This document shows, in pieces, positions 1-9,579 of a stretch of DNA of 64,000 nucleotides (its first letter is position 1; every line of letters begins with the position of its first letter). The translations under genes were made by a program, and so were the position numbers. Below the pieces are notes generated by a model that worked only from the letters and a program-made list of their open reading frames with translations, had not been told where the DNA came from and searched no databases. Source of the DNA: Pseudomonas sp. FP1742 (GTDB lineage Bacteria; Pseudomonadota; Gammaproteobacteria; Pseudomonadales; Pseudomonadaceae); contig NZ_CP117460.1 of the NCBI RefSeq assembly GCF_030687145.1, forward strand, positions 6,138,001-6,202,000, given 5' to 3'.

Positions 1-624
1 CTCAAAGGCGCCAAATACACCCTCGCCGTGCCACAAGCGTTGTACGACAAAGGGCTGCATGACTTCGCCGACATCGCCAAATTCAAGAAAGAACTCGACG
101 GCAAGATCTACGGCATCGAGCCAGGCAACGACGGTAACCGTCTGATCCAGAGCATGATCGACAAAGACGCCTTCGGTCTCAAAACCGCCGGCTTCAAAGT
201 CGTCGAGTCCAGCGAAGCGGGCATGCTGTCGCAAGTCGACCGTGCGCAAAAACGCGACACCGCCGTGGTGTTCCTCGGCTGGGCACCGCACCCGATGAAC
301 AAGCGTTTCAAAATCCAGTACCTGACCGGGGGCGATGACTACTTCGGCCCGGATTTCGGTGCTGCCACCGTTGCGACCAACACTCGCAAGGGGTATACCC
401 AAGAGTGCAGCAACGTCGGCCAATTGCTGAAAAACCTGGAATTCACCGTCGACATGGAAAGTACGCTGATGGGCAACGTCCTGGACGACAAAATGAAGCC
501 TGAAGCGGCCGCCAAGGCCTGGCTGAAAAAGAATCCACAGGTGCTCGATACCTGGCTGGCTGGCGTGACCACCATTGACGGTAAACCTGGCCTGGAAGCC
601 GTGAAAGCCAAGCTCGCACAGTAA
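1..624 (+). CDS. choX: Choline ABC transporter substrate-binding protein ChoX (5' truncated)
   Basis: Periplasmic choline receptor of an ABC importer, called CbcX in P. aeruginosa work. The frame is open through base 1, so only the last 207 codons are present; signal peptide and first lobe lie outside the window. The segment FLGWAPHPMNKRF is typical of the quaternary-amine (OpuAC/ChoX) binding fold, whose aromatic residues cage the trimethylammonium group. It ends at TAA 622-624 and is followed at 693 by permease and ATPase genes on the same strand, giving the order X-W-V. The downstream bet genes support choline, rather than betaine or carnitine, as substrate; that is inference. Confidence 0.9.
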   Translation, partial: LKGAKYTLAVPQALYDKGLHDFADIAKFKKELDGKIYGIEPGNDGNRLIQSMIDKDAFGLKTAGFKVVESSEAGMLSQVDRAQKRDTAVVFLGWAPHPMNKRFKIQYLTGGDDYFGPDFGAATVATNTRKGYTQECSNVGQLLKNLEFTVDMESTLMGNVLDDKMKPEAAAKAWLKKNPQVLDTWLAGVTTIDGKPGLEAVKAKLAQ

Positions 625-692
625 AATCGCTTACGCCGGGCGGGCTCGCCCGCCCGGGCTGTTTATTTCCTTGCATGCGGACGTTCACTACC

Positions 693-1538
693 ATGCTGAT
701 TGATCAGAAAATACCCTTAGGCCAGTACATCGCGGGCTTTGTCGAATGGTTGACGCAACACGGCGCCAGCACCTTCGACGCCATCGCCGTGTCACTGGAA
801 ACGATGATCCACGGCGTGACTTTTGCGCTGACCTGGTTCAACCCGCTGGCATTGATCGGCCTCATCGCGCTACTGGCACATTTCATCCAACGCAAATGGG
901 GCCTGACCGTTTTCGTCATTGCCTCCTTTCTGCTGATCCTCAACCTGGGGTACTGGCAGGAAACCATGGAAACCCTCGCCCAGGTGCTGTTCGCCACCCT
1001 GGTCTGCGTAGTGATCGGCGTGCCGTTGGGCATCGTCGCCGCGCACAAGCCGATGTTCTACACACTGATGCGTCCGGTACTCGATCTGATGCAGACCGTA
1101 CCGACCTTCGTATACCTCATTCCTACCCTGACCCTCTTCGGTCTGGGTGTGGTCCCGGGTCTGATCTCGACGGTGGTGTTCGCGATTGCCGCGCCCATCC
1201 GCCTGACCTACCTGGGCATCCGCGATGTGCCGCAAGAATTGATGGACGCCGGCAAGGCCTTTGGCTGCTCGCGCCGTCAGCTGCTCTCGCGAATCGAATT
1301 GCCCCACGCCATGCCAAGCATCGCGGCCGGTATCACCCAGTGCATCATGCTGTCGTTGTCGATGGTGGTGATTGCGGCACTGGTGGGCGCCGACGGCCTG
1401 GGCAAACCCGTGGTCAACGCACTGAACACTGCTGATATCGCACTGGGCTTCGAAGCAGGCCTGGCGATCGTACTGCTGGCGATCATGCTCGACCGTATCT
1501 GCAAACAACCCGACGCCAAAGTAGGGGGTGACGCATGA
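693..1538 (+). CDS. choW: Choline ABC transporter permease ChoW
   Basis: Inner-membrane permease, 281 aa, of the ProW/OpuAB type with about six hydrophobic helices and a binding-protein-dependent transport signature around LMDAGKAFGCSRRQLLSRIELPHA that contacts the ATPase. I chose ATG 693 (MLIDQKIPLG) because family members start here; an in-frame ATG at 675 would add six residues and neither has a strong Shine-Dalgarno. The stop overlaps the choV start by four bases (ATGA), so the two are translationally coupled. CbcW is the P. aeruginosa name. Confidence 0.9.
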   Translation: MLIDQKIPLGQYIAGFVEWLTQHGASTFDAIAVSLETMIHGVTFALTWFNPLALIGLIALLAHFIQRKWGLTVFVIASFLLILNLGYWQETMETLAQVLFATLVCVVIGVPLGIVAAHKPMFYTLMRPVLDLMQTVPTFVYLIPTLTLFGLGVVPGLISTVVFAIAAPIRLTYLGIRDVPQELMDAGKAFGCSRRQLLSRIELPHAMPSIAAGITQCIMLSLSMVVIAALVGADGLGKPVVNALNTADIALGFEAGLAIVLLAIMLDRICKQPDAKVGGDA

Positions 1539-2713
1539 GCATTATTCGCTTCGAAGACGTGGATGTGATCTTCTCCAAGGATCCGCGCGAGGCCCTCAAA
1601 CTCCTCGACCAGGGCATGACCCGCAACGAGATCCTGAAAAAGACCGGGCAAATCGTCGGTGTCGAAAAGGCCAGCCTGGACATCGAAAAAGGTGAAATCT
1701 GCGTGCTGATGGGCCTGTCCGGCTCCGGCAAATCCAGCCTGCTGCGCTGCATCAACGGCCTCAACACCGTCAGCCGCGGCAAGTTGTTCGTCGAGCACGA
1801 AGGCAGGCAGATCGACATCGCGTCGTGCACTCCGGCAGAACTGAAAATGATGCGCACCAAGCGCATCGCGATGGTGTTCCAGAAGTTCGCCCTGATGCCT
1901 TGGCTGACGGTGCGCGAGAACATCAGCTTCGGTCTGGAAATGCAGGGCCGCCCTGAGAAAGAACGCCGCAAACTGGTGGACGAGAAGCTTGAGCTGGTGG
2001 GCCTGACCCAGTGGCGCAACAAGAAACCCGACGAACTCTCCGGCGGCATGCAGCAGCGTGTCGGCCTGGCCCGCGCCTTGGCGATGGACGCCGACATTCT
2101 GCTGATGGACGAACCGTTCTCGGCTCTCGACCCGCTGATCCGCCAGGGTCTGCAAGACGAATTGCTGGAGCTGCAACGCAAACTGAGCAAGACCATCGTT
2201 TTCGTGAGCCACGACCTCGATGAAGCCCTGAAGCTGGGCAGCCGTATCGCGATCATGAAAGATGGCCGGATCATCCAGTACAGCGTGCCGGAAGAAATCG
2301 TCCTGAACCCCGCGGATGATTACGTGCGCACCTTCGTCGCTCACACCAACCCGCTGAACGTGTTGTGCGGTCGCAGCCTGATGCGCACCCTGGACAACTG
2401 CAAACGCATCAACGGTTCGGTGTGCCTGGATCCGGGCGGCGATTCGTGGCTGGACCTGGCCGAAGGCAACACCATCAAGGGCGCACGCCAGAACGGCTCA
2501 AGCCTGGACCTGCAGAACTGGATACCGGGCCAAGCGGTTGAAGGCCTGGGTCGTCGCCCAACGTTGGTGGACTCCAACATCGGCATGCGCGATGCCCTGC
2601 AGATTCGTTACCAGACCGGCAACAAGCTGGTGCTGCACGACAACAACAAGGTGGTCGGGATCCTCGGCGACAGCGAGCTGTACCACGCGCTGCTCGGCAA
2701 GAACCTGGGGTAA
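1535..2713 (+). CDS. choV: Choline ABC transporter ATP-binding protein ChoV
   Basis: Cytoplasmic ATPase of the choline importer, 392 aa. Walker A GLSGSGKSS is at residues 60-68, the ABC signature is LSGGMQQRVGLARAL, Walker B is ILLMDEPFSALDP, and the switch histidine lies in VSHDLDEA. The C-terminal 110 residues after the nucleotide-binding domain resemble the regulatory extension of ProV/OpuAA-type ATPases. It starts inside the choW stop and is followed by a strong intrinsic terminator, so it closes the choXWV operon. CbcV is the synonym. Confidence 0.92.
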   Translation: MSIIRFEDVDVIFSKDPREALKLLDQGMTRNEILKKTGQIVGVEKASLDIEKGEICVLMGLSGSGKSSLLRCINGLNTVSRGKLFVEHEGRQIDIASCTPAELKMMRTKRIAMVFQKFALMPWLTVRENISFGLEMQGRPEKERRKLVDEKLELVGLTQWRNKKPDELSGGMQQRVGLARALAMDADILLMDEPFSALDPLIRQGLQDELLELQRKLSKTIVFVSHDLDEALKLGSRIAIMKDGRIIQYSVPEEIVLNPADDYVRTFVAHTNPLNVLCGRSLMRTLDNCKRINGSVCLDPGGDSWLDLAEGNTIKGARQNGSSLDLQNWIPGQAVEGLGRRPTLVDSNIGMRDALQIRYQTGNKLVLHDNNKVVGILGDSELYHALLGKNLG

Positions 2714-2729
2714 GCAAGGCAGCAGACAC

Positions 2730-2760
2730 AAAAACGCCGCGAGATGATCGCGGCGTTTTT
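2730..2760 (+). terminator. Intrinsic terminator of choXWV
   Basis: Perfect 13-bp stem (AAAAACGCCGCGA / TCGCGGCGTTTTT) with a five-base loop and a T-run, 16 bases after the choV stop. The A-tract on the left arm means it could also act on the opposite strand. Confidence 0.9.
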
Positions 2761-2804
2761 GTTTATGGGGTATCGGGTCAATCAGCTTTGCCAGTGATGG
2801 CCCC

Positions 2805-2894
2805 TTCGCGGGCAAGCCCGCTCCCACAGGGATCGGTGTCGTGACCAATATTTGTGTCACAGCCCTGATCCTGTGGGAGCGGGCTTGCCCGCGA
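2805..2894. repeat. REPIN 1 (tail-first REP pair, 45-nt spacer)
   Basis: Two inverted REP arms at 2805-2827 and 2873-2894 between the convergent choV and betT genes. The spacer ends are complementary as well (GGATC / GATCC), extending the possible hairpin. Confidence 0.9.
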
Positions 2895-2941
2895 TGAATG
2901 CGACACGGTGCTTCAGACAGAAACACCGCGCCTCTTACAAC

Positions 2942-4948
2942 TCAGCTATAAACCCGGCCTAGCAGCTGCCGATGGCTTTCAAACTGATCGAGCACGTCAC
3001 GGGTGATCTGATCCTGAGTGAAGCCCATCAAGTCATAGTCCTGGCTGCCGTTGTGCAGGTACACCTCGGCGCGGTAGTAACGTGCGCGCGGTTCATCGGC
3101 ACTTTCGGCCGACACCGTTTCGCTCGCCGCCGCCAGATAACCGTCCAGGCTCACTTCGTAGACAAAAGGATTGCCCTCTTCCATCTCGATCCGCAGGCCC
3201 ATGCAACGCTTGGCTTTGCCCAGCAACGTTTGCACGTCCAGGCCCTTGCCACGCAGTTGCACCACGGCCTCTTCCAGCGCCGGGCTGACTTGTTTGTCCA
3301 TGAAACGCTGAACGATCGACTGGTTCGGCTGCAAGTCCAGCTGAGTCAGACGCTCGCTGAAACCACGACGACCACGCGCCGCCAGTTCCGCTTGCTCCTG
3401 TTCGATCTGCACGTCCTGGCGCATGGCCTTGTGCAAGCCGAACATGAAGAACACCAGCACCACCGAGAACGGCAGCCCCGCCAGCACCACCATGGTTTGC
3501 ATGGCTTCGAAGTTACCGGCGAACAGCAAACCGATGGTCACCAGGGTGATCACCACCGACCAGAAAATCCGCAGCCAGTGCGGCGCATCTTCGTCGACGT
3601 TGCCGCCCTTGCAGGACAGATTCGCCATCATCACCGCGCCGGAGTCCGCCGGGGTCAGGAACAGCACGAAGCCGACAAAGATCGACACGCCGATTACCAC
3701 TTTCGACGCAGGGTAATGCTCAAGCAACTGGTAGATCGCCATCGATGGCTGTTCCAGCGCCGTCTTCCCGAGTTCCACCGCCCCATGGTTCATCACCAGG
3801 TCCAGGGCCGAGTTACCGAAGATCGACAGCCATGCCAGGGTGAAACCCAGTGGAATCAGCAGCACGCCGGCGACCAGCTCACGCACCGTGCGACCACGGG
3901 AAATACGCGCGATGAACATGCCGACGAATGGCGCCCAGGAAATCCACCAGGCCCAGTAGAACAGGGTCCACAGGCCCAACCAGCGGTCGGACTTCTCACT
4001 GTCGCCTTCGTACACGTAGAGGTCGAAGGTCTTCAGCACCACGCCATTCAGGTAGTCACCGATGTTCTGCACAAAGCCGTTGAGCAGGTGCAGGGTCGGG
4101 CCGAACAACAGCACGAAAATCAGCAGACCGCTGAACAGCACGATGTTCAGGTTGGACAGACGACGAATGCCGTTTTCCACACCGGACACCGCGGCGATGG
4201 TCGCCACGGTGCTCATCACGATGATCACGATCAGCAGGTTGGTGTTGCTGTGTGCCATGCCGAACAGGTTTTCCAGCCCCGACGACACTTGCAGCGAACC
4301 GATCCCCAGGTTCGTCACCAGCCCCAGCAGGGTCACGAACATGCCGAAGCCGTCCACCGCATGACCGGCCGCGCCTTTGACCCAACGCTCGCCGACCAGC
4401 GGATACAGCGCCGAACGCAACGCCAGCGGTTGGTTATGACGGTAAGCAAAGTACGCCACGGCCAGGCCGACCAAGGCATAGATCGCCCAGCCATGCAGGC
4501 CCCAATGCAGGAACGTCAACTGCACCGCCTGACGCGCGGCAAGGTTGCTGCCGGCCACGCCTTCCGGCGGATTGAAGTAGTGGTCCAGTGGCTCGGACGC
4601 GCCGAAGTACAGCAGCGAGATGCCGATACCCGACGAGAACAGCATCCCCGCCCAGGCGCCGTAGCTGAAATCCGGGGTATCGTCCTTGCTGCCCAGCTTG
4701 AGCTTGCCGTAAGACGAAAACGCCAGGCCGACGACAAAAACCAGATAGGCGGCGATCACCACCATGTAGTACCAGCCGAAGCTGCGGGACAACCAGGCCT
4801 GGGCAATACCGAGCATTCTGCCGGCCTCTTGCGGGGCGATGATCAGAATGGCGGTCAACAGCAGGATCAGCGCGGTAGAGGTGTAGAACACCCAACCGTT
4901 GACCATCACCTTCTCGGGTGGGGTCTTTATTAGAGAGGCAGAACTCAT
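2942..4948 (-). CDS. betT: BCCT-family choline transporter BetT
   Basis: Secondary choline uptake carrier of the betaine/carnitine/choline transporter family, 668 aa, with twelve predicted membrane helices in the first ~510 residues and a long C-terminal cytoplasmic domain as in osmoregulated BetT proteins. The family signature WAWWISWAPFVGMFIARISRGR in helix 8 is intact. ATG 4948 (MSSASLIKTPPEK) is preferred over an upstream ATG at 4984 because CGGAG lies 10 bases before it. It diverges from betI across a region holding the BetI operator, so BetI probably controls both directions. Neighbour position matches betT1 beside betIBA in P. aeruginosa. Confidence 0.92.
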   Translation of the reverse strand: MSSASLIKTPPEKVMVNGWVFYTSTALILLLTAILIIAPQEAGRMLGIAQAWLSRSFGWYYMVVIAAYLVFVVGLAFSSYGKLKLGSKDDTPDFSYGAWAGMLFSSGIGISLLYFGASEPLDHYFNPPEGVAGSNLAARQAVQLTFLHWGLHGWAIYALVGLAVAYFAYRHNQPLALRSALYPLVGERWVKGAAGHAVDGFGMFVTLLGLVTNLGIGSLQVSSGLENLFGMAHSNTNLLIVIIVMSTVATIAAVSGVENGIRRLSNLNIVLFSGLLIFVLLFGPTLHLLNGFVQNIGDYLNGVVLKTFDLYVYEGDSEKSDRWLGLWTLFYWAWWISWAPFVGMFIARISRGRTVRELVAGVLLIPLGFTLAWLSIFGNSALDLVMNHGAVELGKTALEQPSMAIYQLLEHYPASKVVIGVSIFVGFVLFLTPADSGAVMMANLSCKGGNVDEDAPHWLRIFWSVVITLVTIGLLFAGNFEAMQTMVVLAGLPFSVVLVFFMFGLHKAMRQDVQIEQEQAELAARGRRGFSERLTQLDLQPNQSIVQRFMDKQVSPALEEAVVQLRGKGLDVQTLLGKAKRCMGLRIEMEEGNPFVYEVSLDGYLAAASETVSAESADEPRARYYRAEVYLHNGSQDYDLMGFTQDQITRDVLDQFESHRQLLGRVYS

Positions 4949-5151
4949 GGCACAGATGCTCCGGGCAGTGCGAGAGAAGAACACAAGGCAACGCGGTACC
5001 CGACCAATCGATTAGTTGGCAGCCGACCGGCGGGTGATATAAAGACACCCCGAAAAAAGCCCGAAACCCCTGGAACGCGTCTGCGTATGGGTTTCGAGCA
5101 TTTTTGGATGTCGGTTTATCGTCATTTACACGTAGGAAAAATCTGTAAGCA

Positions 5152-5166
5152 GCGACGAATTGTCGC
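5152..5166. promoter_or_regulatory. Short inverted repeat near the BetI operator
   Basis: GCGAC and GTCGC arms separated by GAATT, 16 bp before the BetI operator. It could be a second regulator site or part of the betT leader hairpin; no assignment is possible from sequence alone. Confidence 0.35.
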
Positions 5167-5181
5167 AGATCTTATTCTTTG

Positions 5182-5201
5182 TTGATTGAACGTTCAATCA
5201 A
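5182..5201. promoter_or_regulatory. BetI operator
   Basis: Perfect 20-bp palindrome TTGATTGAACGTTCAATCAA, 70 bp upstream of the betI start. It closely matches the known bet operator core of E. coli (ATTG-ACGTTCAAT), the TetR-type site from which BetI is released by choline. Confidence 0.85.
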
Positions 5202-5271
5202 AACAAAATAGACTGGCCCTCAATCCGGTAGCCGTATTTCGTCCACCGGAAGGCCTAAGGAGATGTGCAAG

Positions 5272-5865
5272 ATGCCCAAGGTCGGTATGCAACCCATCCG
5301 CCGCCAGCAATTGATCGAAGCCACGTTGCAGGCCGTCGATCAGGTCGGCATGGGGGACGCCAGCATTGCGCTGATCGCCCGTTTGGCCGGTGTCTCGAAT
5401 GGCATCATCAGTCACTACTTTCAGGACAAGAACGGCCTGATCGCCGCCACGATGCGGTATCTGATGAGCGTCCTCAGCGAGAACGTCACCGCGCGCCGTC
5501 AGGCGATGGCAGATGACAGCCCACGGGCGCATCTGCAGGTGATCATCGAAGGCAACTTCGACGCCAGCCAGGTCAATGGCCCGGCAATGAAAACCTGGCT
5601 GGCCTTCTGGGCCACCAGCATGCACCAGCCGTCTTTGCACAGGTTGCAGCGGATCAACGATCACCGTCTGTATTCCAACCTGTGCTGCCAGTTCCGCCGT
5701 GCGTTGCCGCTTGATCAAGCACGCAGCGCCGCCCGGGGCCTGGCAGCCCTCATTGACGGTTTGTGGTTGCGCGGCGCGCTGTCGGGAGATGCTTTCGACA
5801 CCGAGCAGGCGCAACGGATCGCTTACGAATACATGGATATCCAATTGGCCAAGCAGGTGAGTTAG
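5272..5865 (+). CDS. betI: Transcriptional repressor BetI
   Basis: TetR-family repressor of the choline-to-betaine genes, 197 aa, normal family length. The N-terminal helix-turn-helix includes [24 protein letters not shown] (about residues 29-52); the C-terminal domain binds choline. ATG 5272 ([11 protein letters not shown]) is chosen because AAGGAG ends nine bases before it; the ATG at 5263 directly abuts that site and is too close. It is the first gene of betIBA and lies opposite betT, with its palindromic operator 70 bp upstream, implying autoregulation. Confidence 0.95.
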   Translation: MPKVGMQPIRRQQLIEATLQAVDQVGMGDASIALIARLAGVSNGIISHYFQDKNGLIAATMRYLMSVLSENVTARRQAMADDSPRAHLQVIIEGNFDASQVNGPAMKTWLAFWATSMHQPSLHRLQRINDHRLYSNLCCQFRRALPLDQARSAARGLAALIDGLWLRGALSGDAFDTEQAQRIAYEYMDIQLAKQVS

Positions 5866-5974
5866 AGCACACATAAAACCGCTCAACCCCTGAACCGCCA
5901 CTGATCAGCGTCGCCCCGCAACACGGCACGCCCGGTGGTCAACGCCAACCACTTAATGCACTTGCGAGGACACT

Positions 5975-7447
5975 ATGGCCCGTTTCGAACTGCAAAAACT
6001 CTACATCGACGGCGGTTACACCGACGCCAGCAGCGACGCCACCTTCGAAGCCATCAACCCGGCTAACGGTGAAGTCCTCGCAACCGTACAGCGTGCGACC
6101 AAGGAAGACGTCGAGCGTGCAGTGGTCAGTGCCGAAAAGGGCCAGAAAATCTGGGCCGCGATGACCGCCATGGAGCGTTCGCGCATCCTGCGTCGTGCCG
6201 TCGACATCCTGCGCGAGCGCAACGACGAACTGGCCGCCCTGGAAACCCTGGACACCGGCAAGGCGTACTCCGAAACCCGTTACGTCGACATCGTCACCGG
6301 CGCTGACGTGCTGGAATACTACGCAGGTCTGGTACCGGCCATCGAAGGCGAGCAGATTCCGCTGCGCACCACCTCTTTCGTCTACACCCGTCGCGAGCCG
6401 CTGGGCATCGTGGCCGGTATTGGCGCGTGGAACTACCCGATCCAGATCGCCCTGTGGAAGTCCGCGCCAGCCCTGGCGGCCGGCAACGCGATGATCTTCA
6501 AGCCAAGCGAAGTCACCTCGCTGACCACCCTGAAACTGGCCGAGATCTACACCGAAGCCGGCGTTCCAGCTGGCGTGTTCAACGTGTTGACCGGCAGCGG
6601 CCGTGAAGTCGGCACCTGGCTGACCGAGCACCCACGCATCGAAAAAGTCTCCTTCACCGGCGGCACTGACACCGGCAAGAAAGTCATGGCCAGCGCTTCC
6701 GCCTCCACGCTCAAAGACGTGACCATGGAACTGGGCGGCAAATCCCCGCTGATCATTTTCGACGACGCCGACCTCGATCGCGCCGCCGATACCGCGATGA
6801 TGGCCAACTTCTACAGCTCCGGTCAGGTCTGCACCAACGGCACTCGCGTGTTCGTACCGAGCCACCTGAAAGCCGCGTTCGAAGCCAAGATCGTTGAGCG
6901 CGTTGCGCGCATTCGCGTGGGCAACCCGGAAGACGAAAACACCAACTTCGGCCCGCTGGTCAGCTTCGCCCATATGGAAAGCGTGCTGGGCTACATCGCC
7001 AAAGGTAAGGAAGAAGGCGCTCGCCTGCTGTGCGGCGGCGCTCGTCTGACCGACGGCGAATTCGCCAAAGGCGCGTTCGTGGCCCCGACCGTGTTCACCG
7101 ACTGCACCGACGAGATGACCATCGTGCGCGAAGAAATCTTCGGCCCGGTGATGAGCATCCTGACCTACGAAACCGAAGAAGAAGTGATCCGTCGTGCCAA
7201 CGACACCGACTTCGGTCTGGCTGCCGGTGTCGTCACCAAGGACCTGAACCGCGCCCACCGCGTGATTCATCAACTGGAAGCCGGTATCTGCTGGATCAAC
7301 GCCTGGGGCGAGTCCGACGCCAAGATGCCGGTCGGCGGCTACAAGCAGTCGGGCGTGGGCCGTGAGAACGGCATCAGCTCGCTGAACAACTTCACACGCA
7401 TCAAATCGGTACAGGTCGAACTGGGCGATTACGCCTCGGTGTTCTAA
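5975..7447 (+). CDS. betB: Betaine aldehyde dehydrogenase BetB
   Basis: Cytoplasmic NAD(P)-dependent enzyme that oxidises betaine aldehyde to glycine betaine, 490 aa like the P. aeruginosa enzyme. The general base Glu252 (MELGGKSP) and nucleophile Cys286 (GQVCTNGTR) are both present, as is the coenzyme loop [16 protein letters not shown] lies shortly before ATG 5975. It is the second gene of betIBA, 109 bp after betI. The product is osmoprotectant and, through dimethylglycine and sarcosine, a carbon and nitrogen source in Pseudomonas. Confidence 0.96.
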   Translation: MARFELQKLYIDGGYTDASSDATFEAINPANGEVLATVQRATKEDVERAVVSAEKGQKIWAAMTAMERSRILRRAVDILRERNDELAALETLDTGKAYSETRYVDIVTGADVLEYYAGLVPAIEGEQIPLRTTSFVYTRREPLGIVAGIGAWNYPIQIALWKSAPALAAGNAMIFKPSEVTSLTTLKLAEIYTEAGVPAGVFNVLTGSGREVGTWLTEHPRIEKVSFTGGTDTGKKVMASASASTLKDVTMELGGKSPLIIFDDADLDRAADTAMMANFYSSGQVCTNGTRVFVPSHLKAAFEAKIVERVARIRVGNPEDENTNFGPLVSFAHMESVLGYIAKGKEEGARLLCGGARLTDGEFAKGAFVAPTVFTDCTDEMTIVREEIFGPVMSILTYETEEEVIRRANDTDFGLAAGVVTKDLNRAHRVIHQLEAGICWINAWGESDAKMPVGGYKQSGVGRENGISSLNNFTRIKSVQVELGDYASVF

Positions 7448-7479
7448 GCCCCGAGTCTTGTGTTGCCCGCGAGGCCGCC

Positions 7480-7543
7480 TTCGCGAGCAAGCCCGCTCCC
7501 ACAGGAGTCCCCATTCCAATGTGGGAGCGGGCTTGCTCGCGAA
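7480..7543. repeat. REPIN 2 (tail-first REP pair, 18-nt spacer)
   Basis: Inverted REP arms at 7480-7502 and 7521-7543, inside the betIBA operon between betB and betA. A strong mRNA hairpin here could separate betB and betA message levels. Confidence 0.9.
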
Positions 7544-7601
7544 TGAGTGCACAGCACTCGCCTTGGCCATGACCTGACCAACTTCAAAGAGGGTGCATTC
7601 A

Positions 7602-9305
7602 ATGTCCCAAGTATTCGATTACATCATCATCGGTGCCGGCTCGGCCGGTAACACCTTGGCGACCCGTCTGACTGAAGACGAAGGCGTCACCGTCCTGCTG
7701 CTCGAAGCGGGCGGCCCGGATTACCGCCTGGATTTCCGCACGCAAATGCCGGCGGCTTTGGCGTTCCCGCTGCAAGGTCGTCGCTACAACTGGGCGTACG
7801 AAACCGATCCGGAGCCACACATGGACGGTCGCCGGATGGAATGCGGTCGCGGCAAGGGCCTGGGTGGTTCTTCGCTGATCAACGGCATGTGCTACATCCG
7901 CGGCAACGCGATGGATTACGACAACTGGGCGAAATTGCCCGGCCTGGAAGACTGGACTTACCTCGACTGCCTGCCGTATTTCCGCAAGGCGGAAACCCGT
8001 GACATCGGCCCGAACGACTACCACGGTGGCGACGGTCCGGTCAGCGTGACCACGCCAAAAGCCGGCAACAACCCGCTGTTCAGCGCGATGGTTGAAGCAG
8101 GCGTGCAGGCCGGTTACCCGCGTACCGAAGACTTGAACGGTTACCAGCAGGAAGGTTTCGGCCCGATGGACCGTACCGTGACGCCGAACGGCCGTCGCGC
8201 CAGTACCGCTCGCGGTTACCTGGACGTCGCCAAGAAGCGTTCGACCCTGACCATCGTCACCCACGCCCTGACCGACAAAATTCTGTTCGAAGGCAAGCGT
8301 GCAGTCGGCGTGCGTTACCTGATTGGCGCGGCTGAAGAGCGCGTTGAAGTCCGTGCCCGCAAGGAAGTGCTGCTGTGCTCCGGCGCCATCGCGTCGCCGC
8401 AGATTCTGCAACGCTCCGGTGTCGGCCCGGCCGAACTGCTGAAAAAGCTTGATATCCCGGTGGTCCACGACCTGCCGGGCGTCGGTGAAAACCTGCAGGA
8501 TCACCTCGAGTTGTACCTGCAATACGCCTGCACCCAACCGGTTTCGCTGTACCCGTCGCTGCTCCTGCACAACCAACCGGCCATCGGCGCCGAGTGGCTG
8601 TTCAAAGGCACCGGCATCGGCGCCAGCAACCAATTCGAAGCCGGCGGTTTCATTCGTACCCGTCCGGAATTCGAATGGCCGAACATCCAGTATCACTTCC
8701 TGCCGGTAGCGATTAACTACAACGGCAGCAACGGCGTGAAAGAGCACGGCTTCCAGGCACACATGGGTTCCATGCGTTCGCCAAGCCGCGGTCGCATCCA
8801 GGCCAAGTCCAAGGATCCGCGCGAATACCCGAGCATCCTGTTCAACTACATGGCCACCGAGCAGGACTGGCAGGAATTCCGCGACGGCATCCGCCTGACC
8901 CGTGAAATCATGCAACAGCCAGCACTGGACGCCTTCCGTGGTCGGGAAATCAGCCCTGGCATCGACGTGCAAACCGACGAGCAGCTGGACAAGTTCATCC
9001 GCGAGCACGCCGAAACCGCGTTCCATCCGTCCTGCTCGTGCAAGATGGGCACCGACGAAATGGCGGTGGTCGATGGCGAAGGTCGTGTGCACGGCATGCA
9101 AGGCCTGCGCGTGGTCGATGCCTCGATCATGCCGATCATCACCACCGGCAACCTGAACGCGCCGACGATCATGATGGCCGAGAAAATCGCCGACAAGATC
9201 CGCGGTCGCAAGCCACTGCCACGCAGCAAGGCCAAATACTACGTGGCCGGTGATGCACCGGTGCGTGGCAAGCCGTTGCGGGATGTGAGCCCTACCGCGC
9301 AGTAA
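7602..9305 (+). CDS. betA: Choline dehydrogenase BetA
   Basis: FAD-dependent GMC-family oxidoreductase, 567 aa, that oxidises choline to betaine aldehyde at the membrane, passing electrons to the respiratory chain. The Rossmann motif [10 protein letters not shown] lies at the N-terminus, the GMC signature [15 protein letters not shown] follows, and the catalytic His475 sits in [11 protein letters not shown] near the C-terminus with the partner Asn in [11 protein letters not shown] 7602 has AAAGAGGG eight bases upstream; a GTG at 7593 overlaps that site. Last gene of betIBA. Confidence 0.96.
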   Translation: MSQVFDYIIIGAGSAGNTLATRLTEDEGVTVLLLEAGGPDYRLDFRTQMPAALAFPLQGRRYNWAYETDPEPHMDGRRMECGRGKGLGGSSLINGMCYIRGNAMDYDNWAKLPGLEDWTYLDCLPYFRKAETRDIGPNDYHGGDGPVSVTTPKAGNNPLFSAMVEAGVQAGYPRTEDLNGYQQEGFGPMDRTVTPNGRRASTARGYLDVAKKRSTLTIVTHALTDKILFEGKRAVGVRYLIGAAEERVEVRARKEVLLCSGAIASPQILQRSGVGPAELLKKLDIPVVHDLPGVGENLQDHLELYLQYACTQPVSLYPSLLLHNQPAIGAEWLFKGTGIGASNQFEAGGFIRTRPEFEWPNIQYHFLPVAINYNGSNGVKEHGFQAHMGSMRSPSRGRIQAKSKDPREYPSILFNYMATEQDWQEFRDGIRLTREIMQQPALDAFRGREISPGIDVQTDEQLDKFIREHAETAFHPSCSCKMGTDEMAVVDGEGRVHGMQGLRVVDASIMPIITTGNLNAPTIMMAEKIADKIRGRKPLPRSKAKYYVAGDAPVRGKPLRDVSPTAQ

Positions 9306-9328
9306 GGCAGTTACACCGAGGCGCAGCC

Positions 9329-9410
9329 TTCGCGAGCAAGCCCGCTCCCACATTCAACCGAGTTCTCTCAGGGGAATACGATCAAATGTGGGAGCGGGCT
9401 TGCCCGCGAA
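9329..9410. repeat. REPIN 3 (tail-first REP pair, 36-nt spacer)
   Basis: Inverted REP arms at 9329-9351 and 9388-9410, just downstream of betA. Confidence 0.9.
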
Positions 9411-9579
9411 GAGGCCCGACCAGACAACACACAACCTCCAGACTCACCCAGAGGTAAACCTTTCCTACACAGCTCTTCGCTTGATCCTACCCCCCTGCAG
9501 GCCTAATCTAGCGCCACGCAAACGTTTCACCCCCTCGCGACATCGATACACCGCCACTCCATACCAAGGAGGTTCCCGA

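Larger units (their letters stand above)
4949..5271. promoter_or_regulatory. Divergent betT/betI control region
   Basis: A 323-bp gene-free stretch between divergent betT and betI. It holds the BetI operator (5182-5201), a second inverted repeat GCGAC-GAATT-GTCGC (5152-5166) and the betI ribosome-binding site AAGGAG (5257-5262). The 4985-5150 part has no clear motif that I can defend. Confidence 0.7.

Noticed and set aside
2972..4933. Plus-strand open frame of about 650 codons opposite betT
   Set aside because: Antisense shadow of betT; His/Gln/Arg-rich with no domain and no ribosome site.
5939..7570. Minus-strand open frame opposite betB
   Set aside because: Antisense shadow of an unambiguous enzyme gene, extending into REPIN 2.
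9388..9579. Longer N-terminus for the TldD-like protein
   Set aside because: It begins inside a REP arm and lacks a ribosome site, while ATG 9580 has a strong one.
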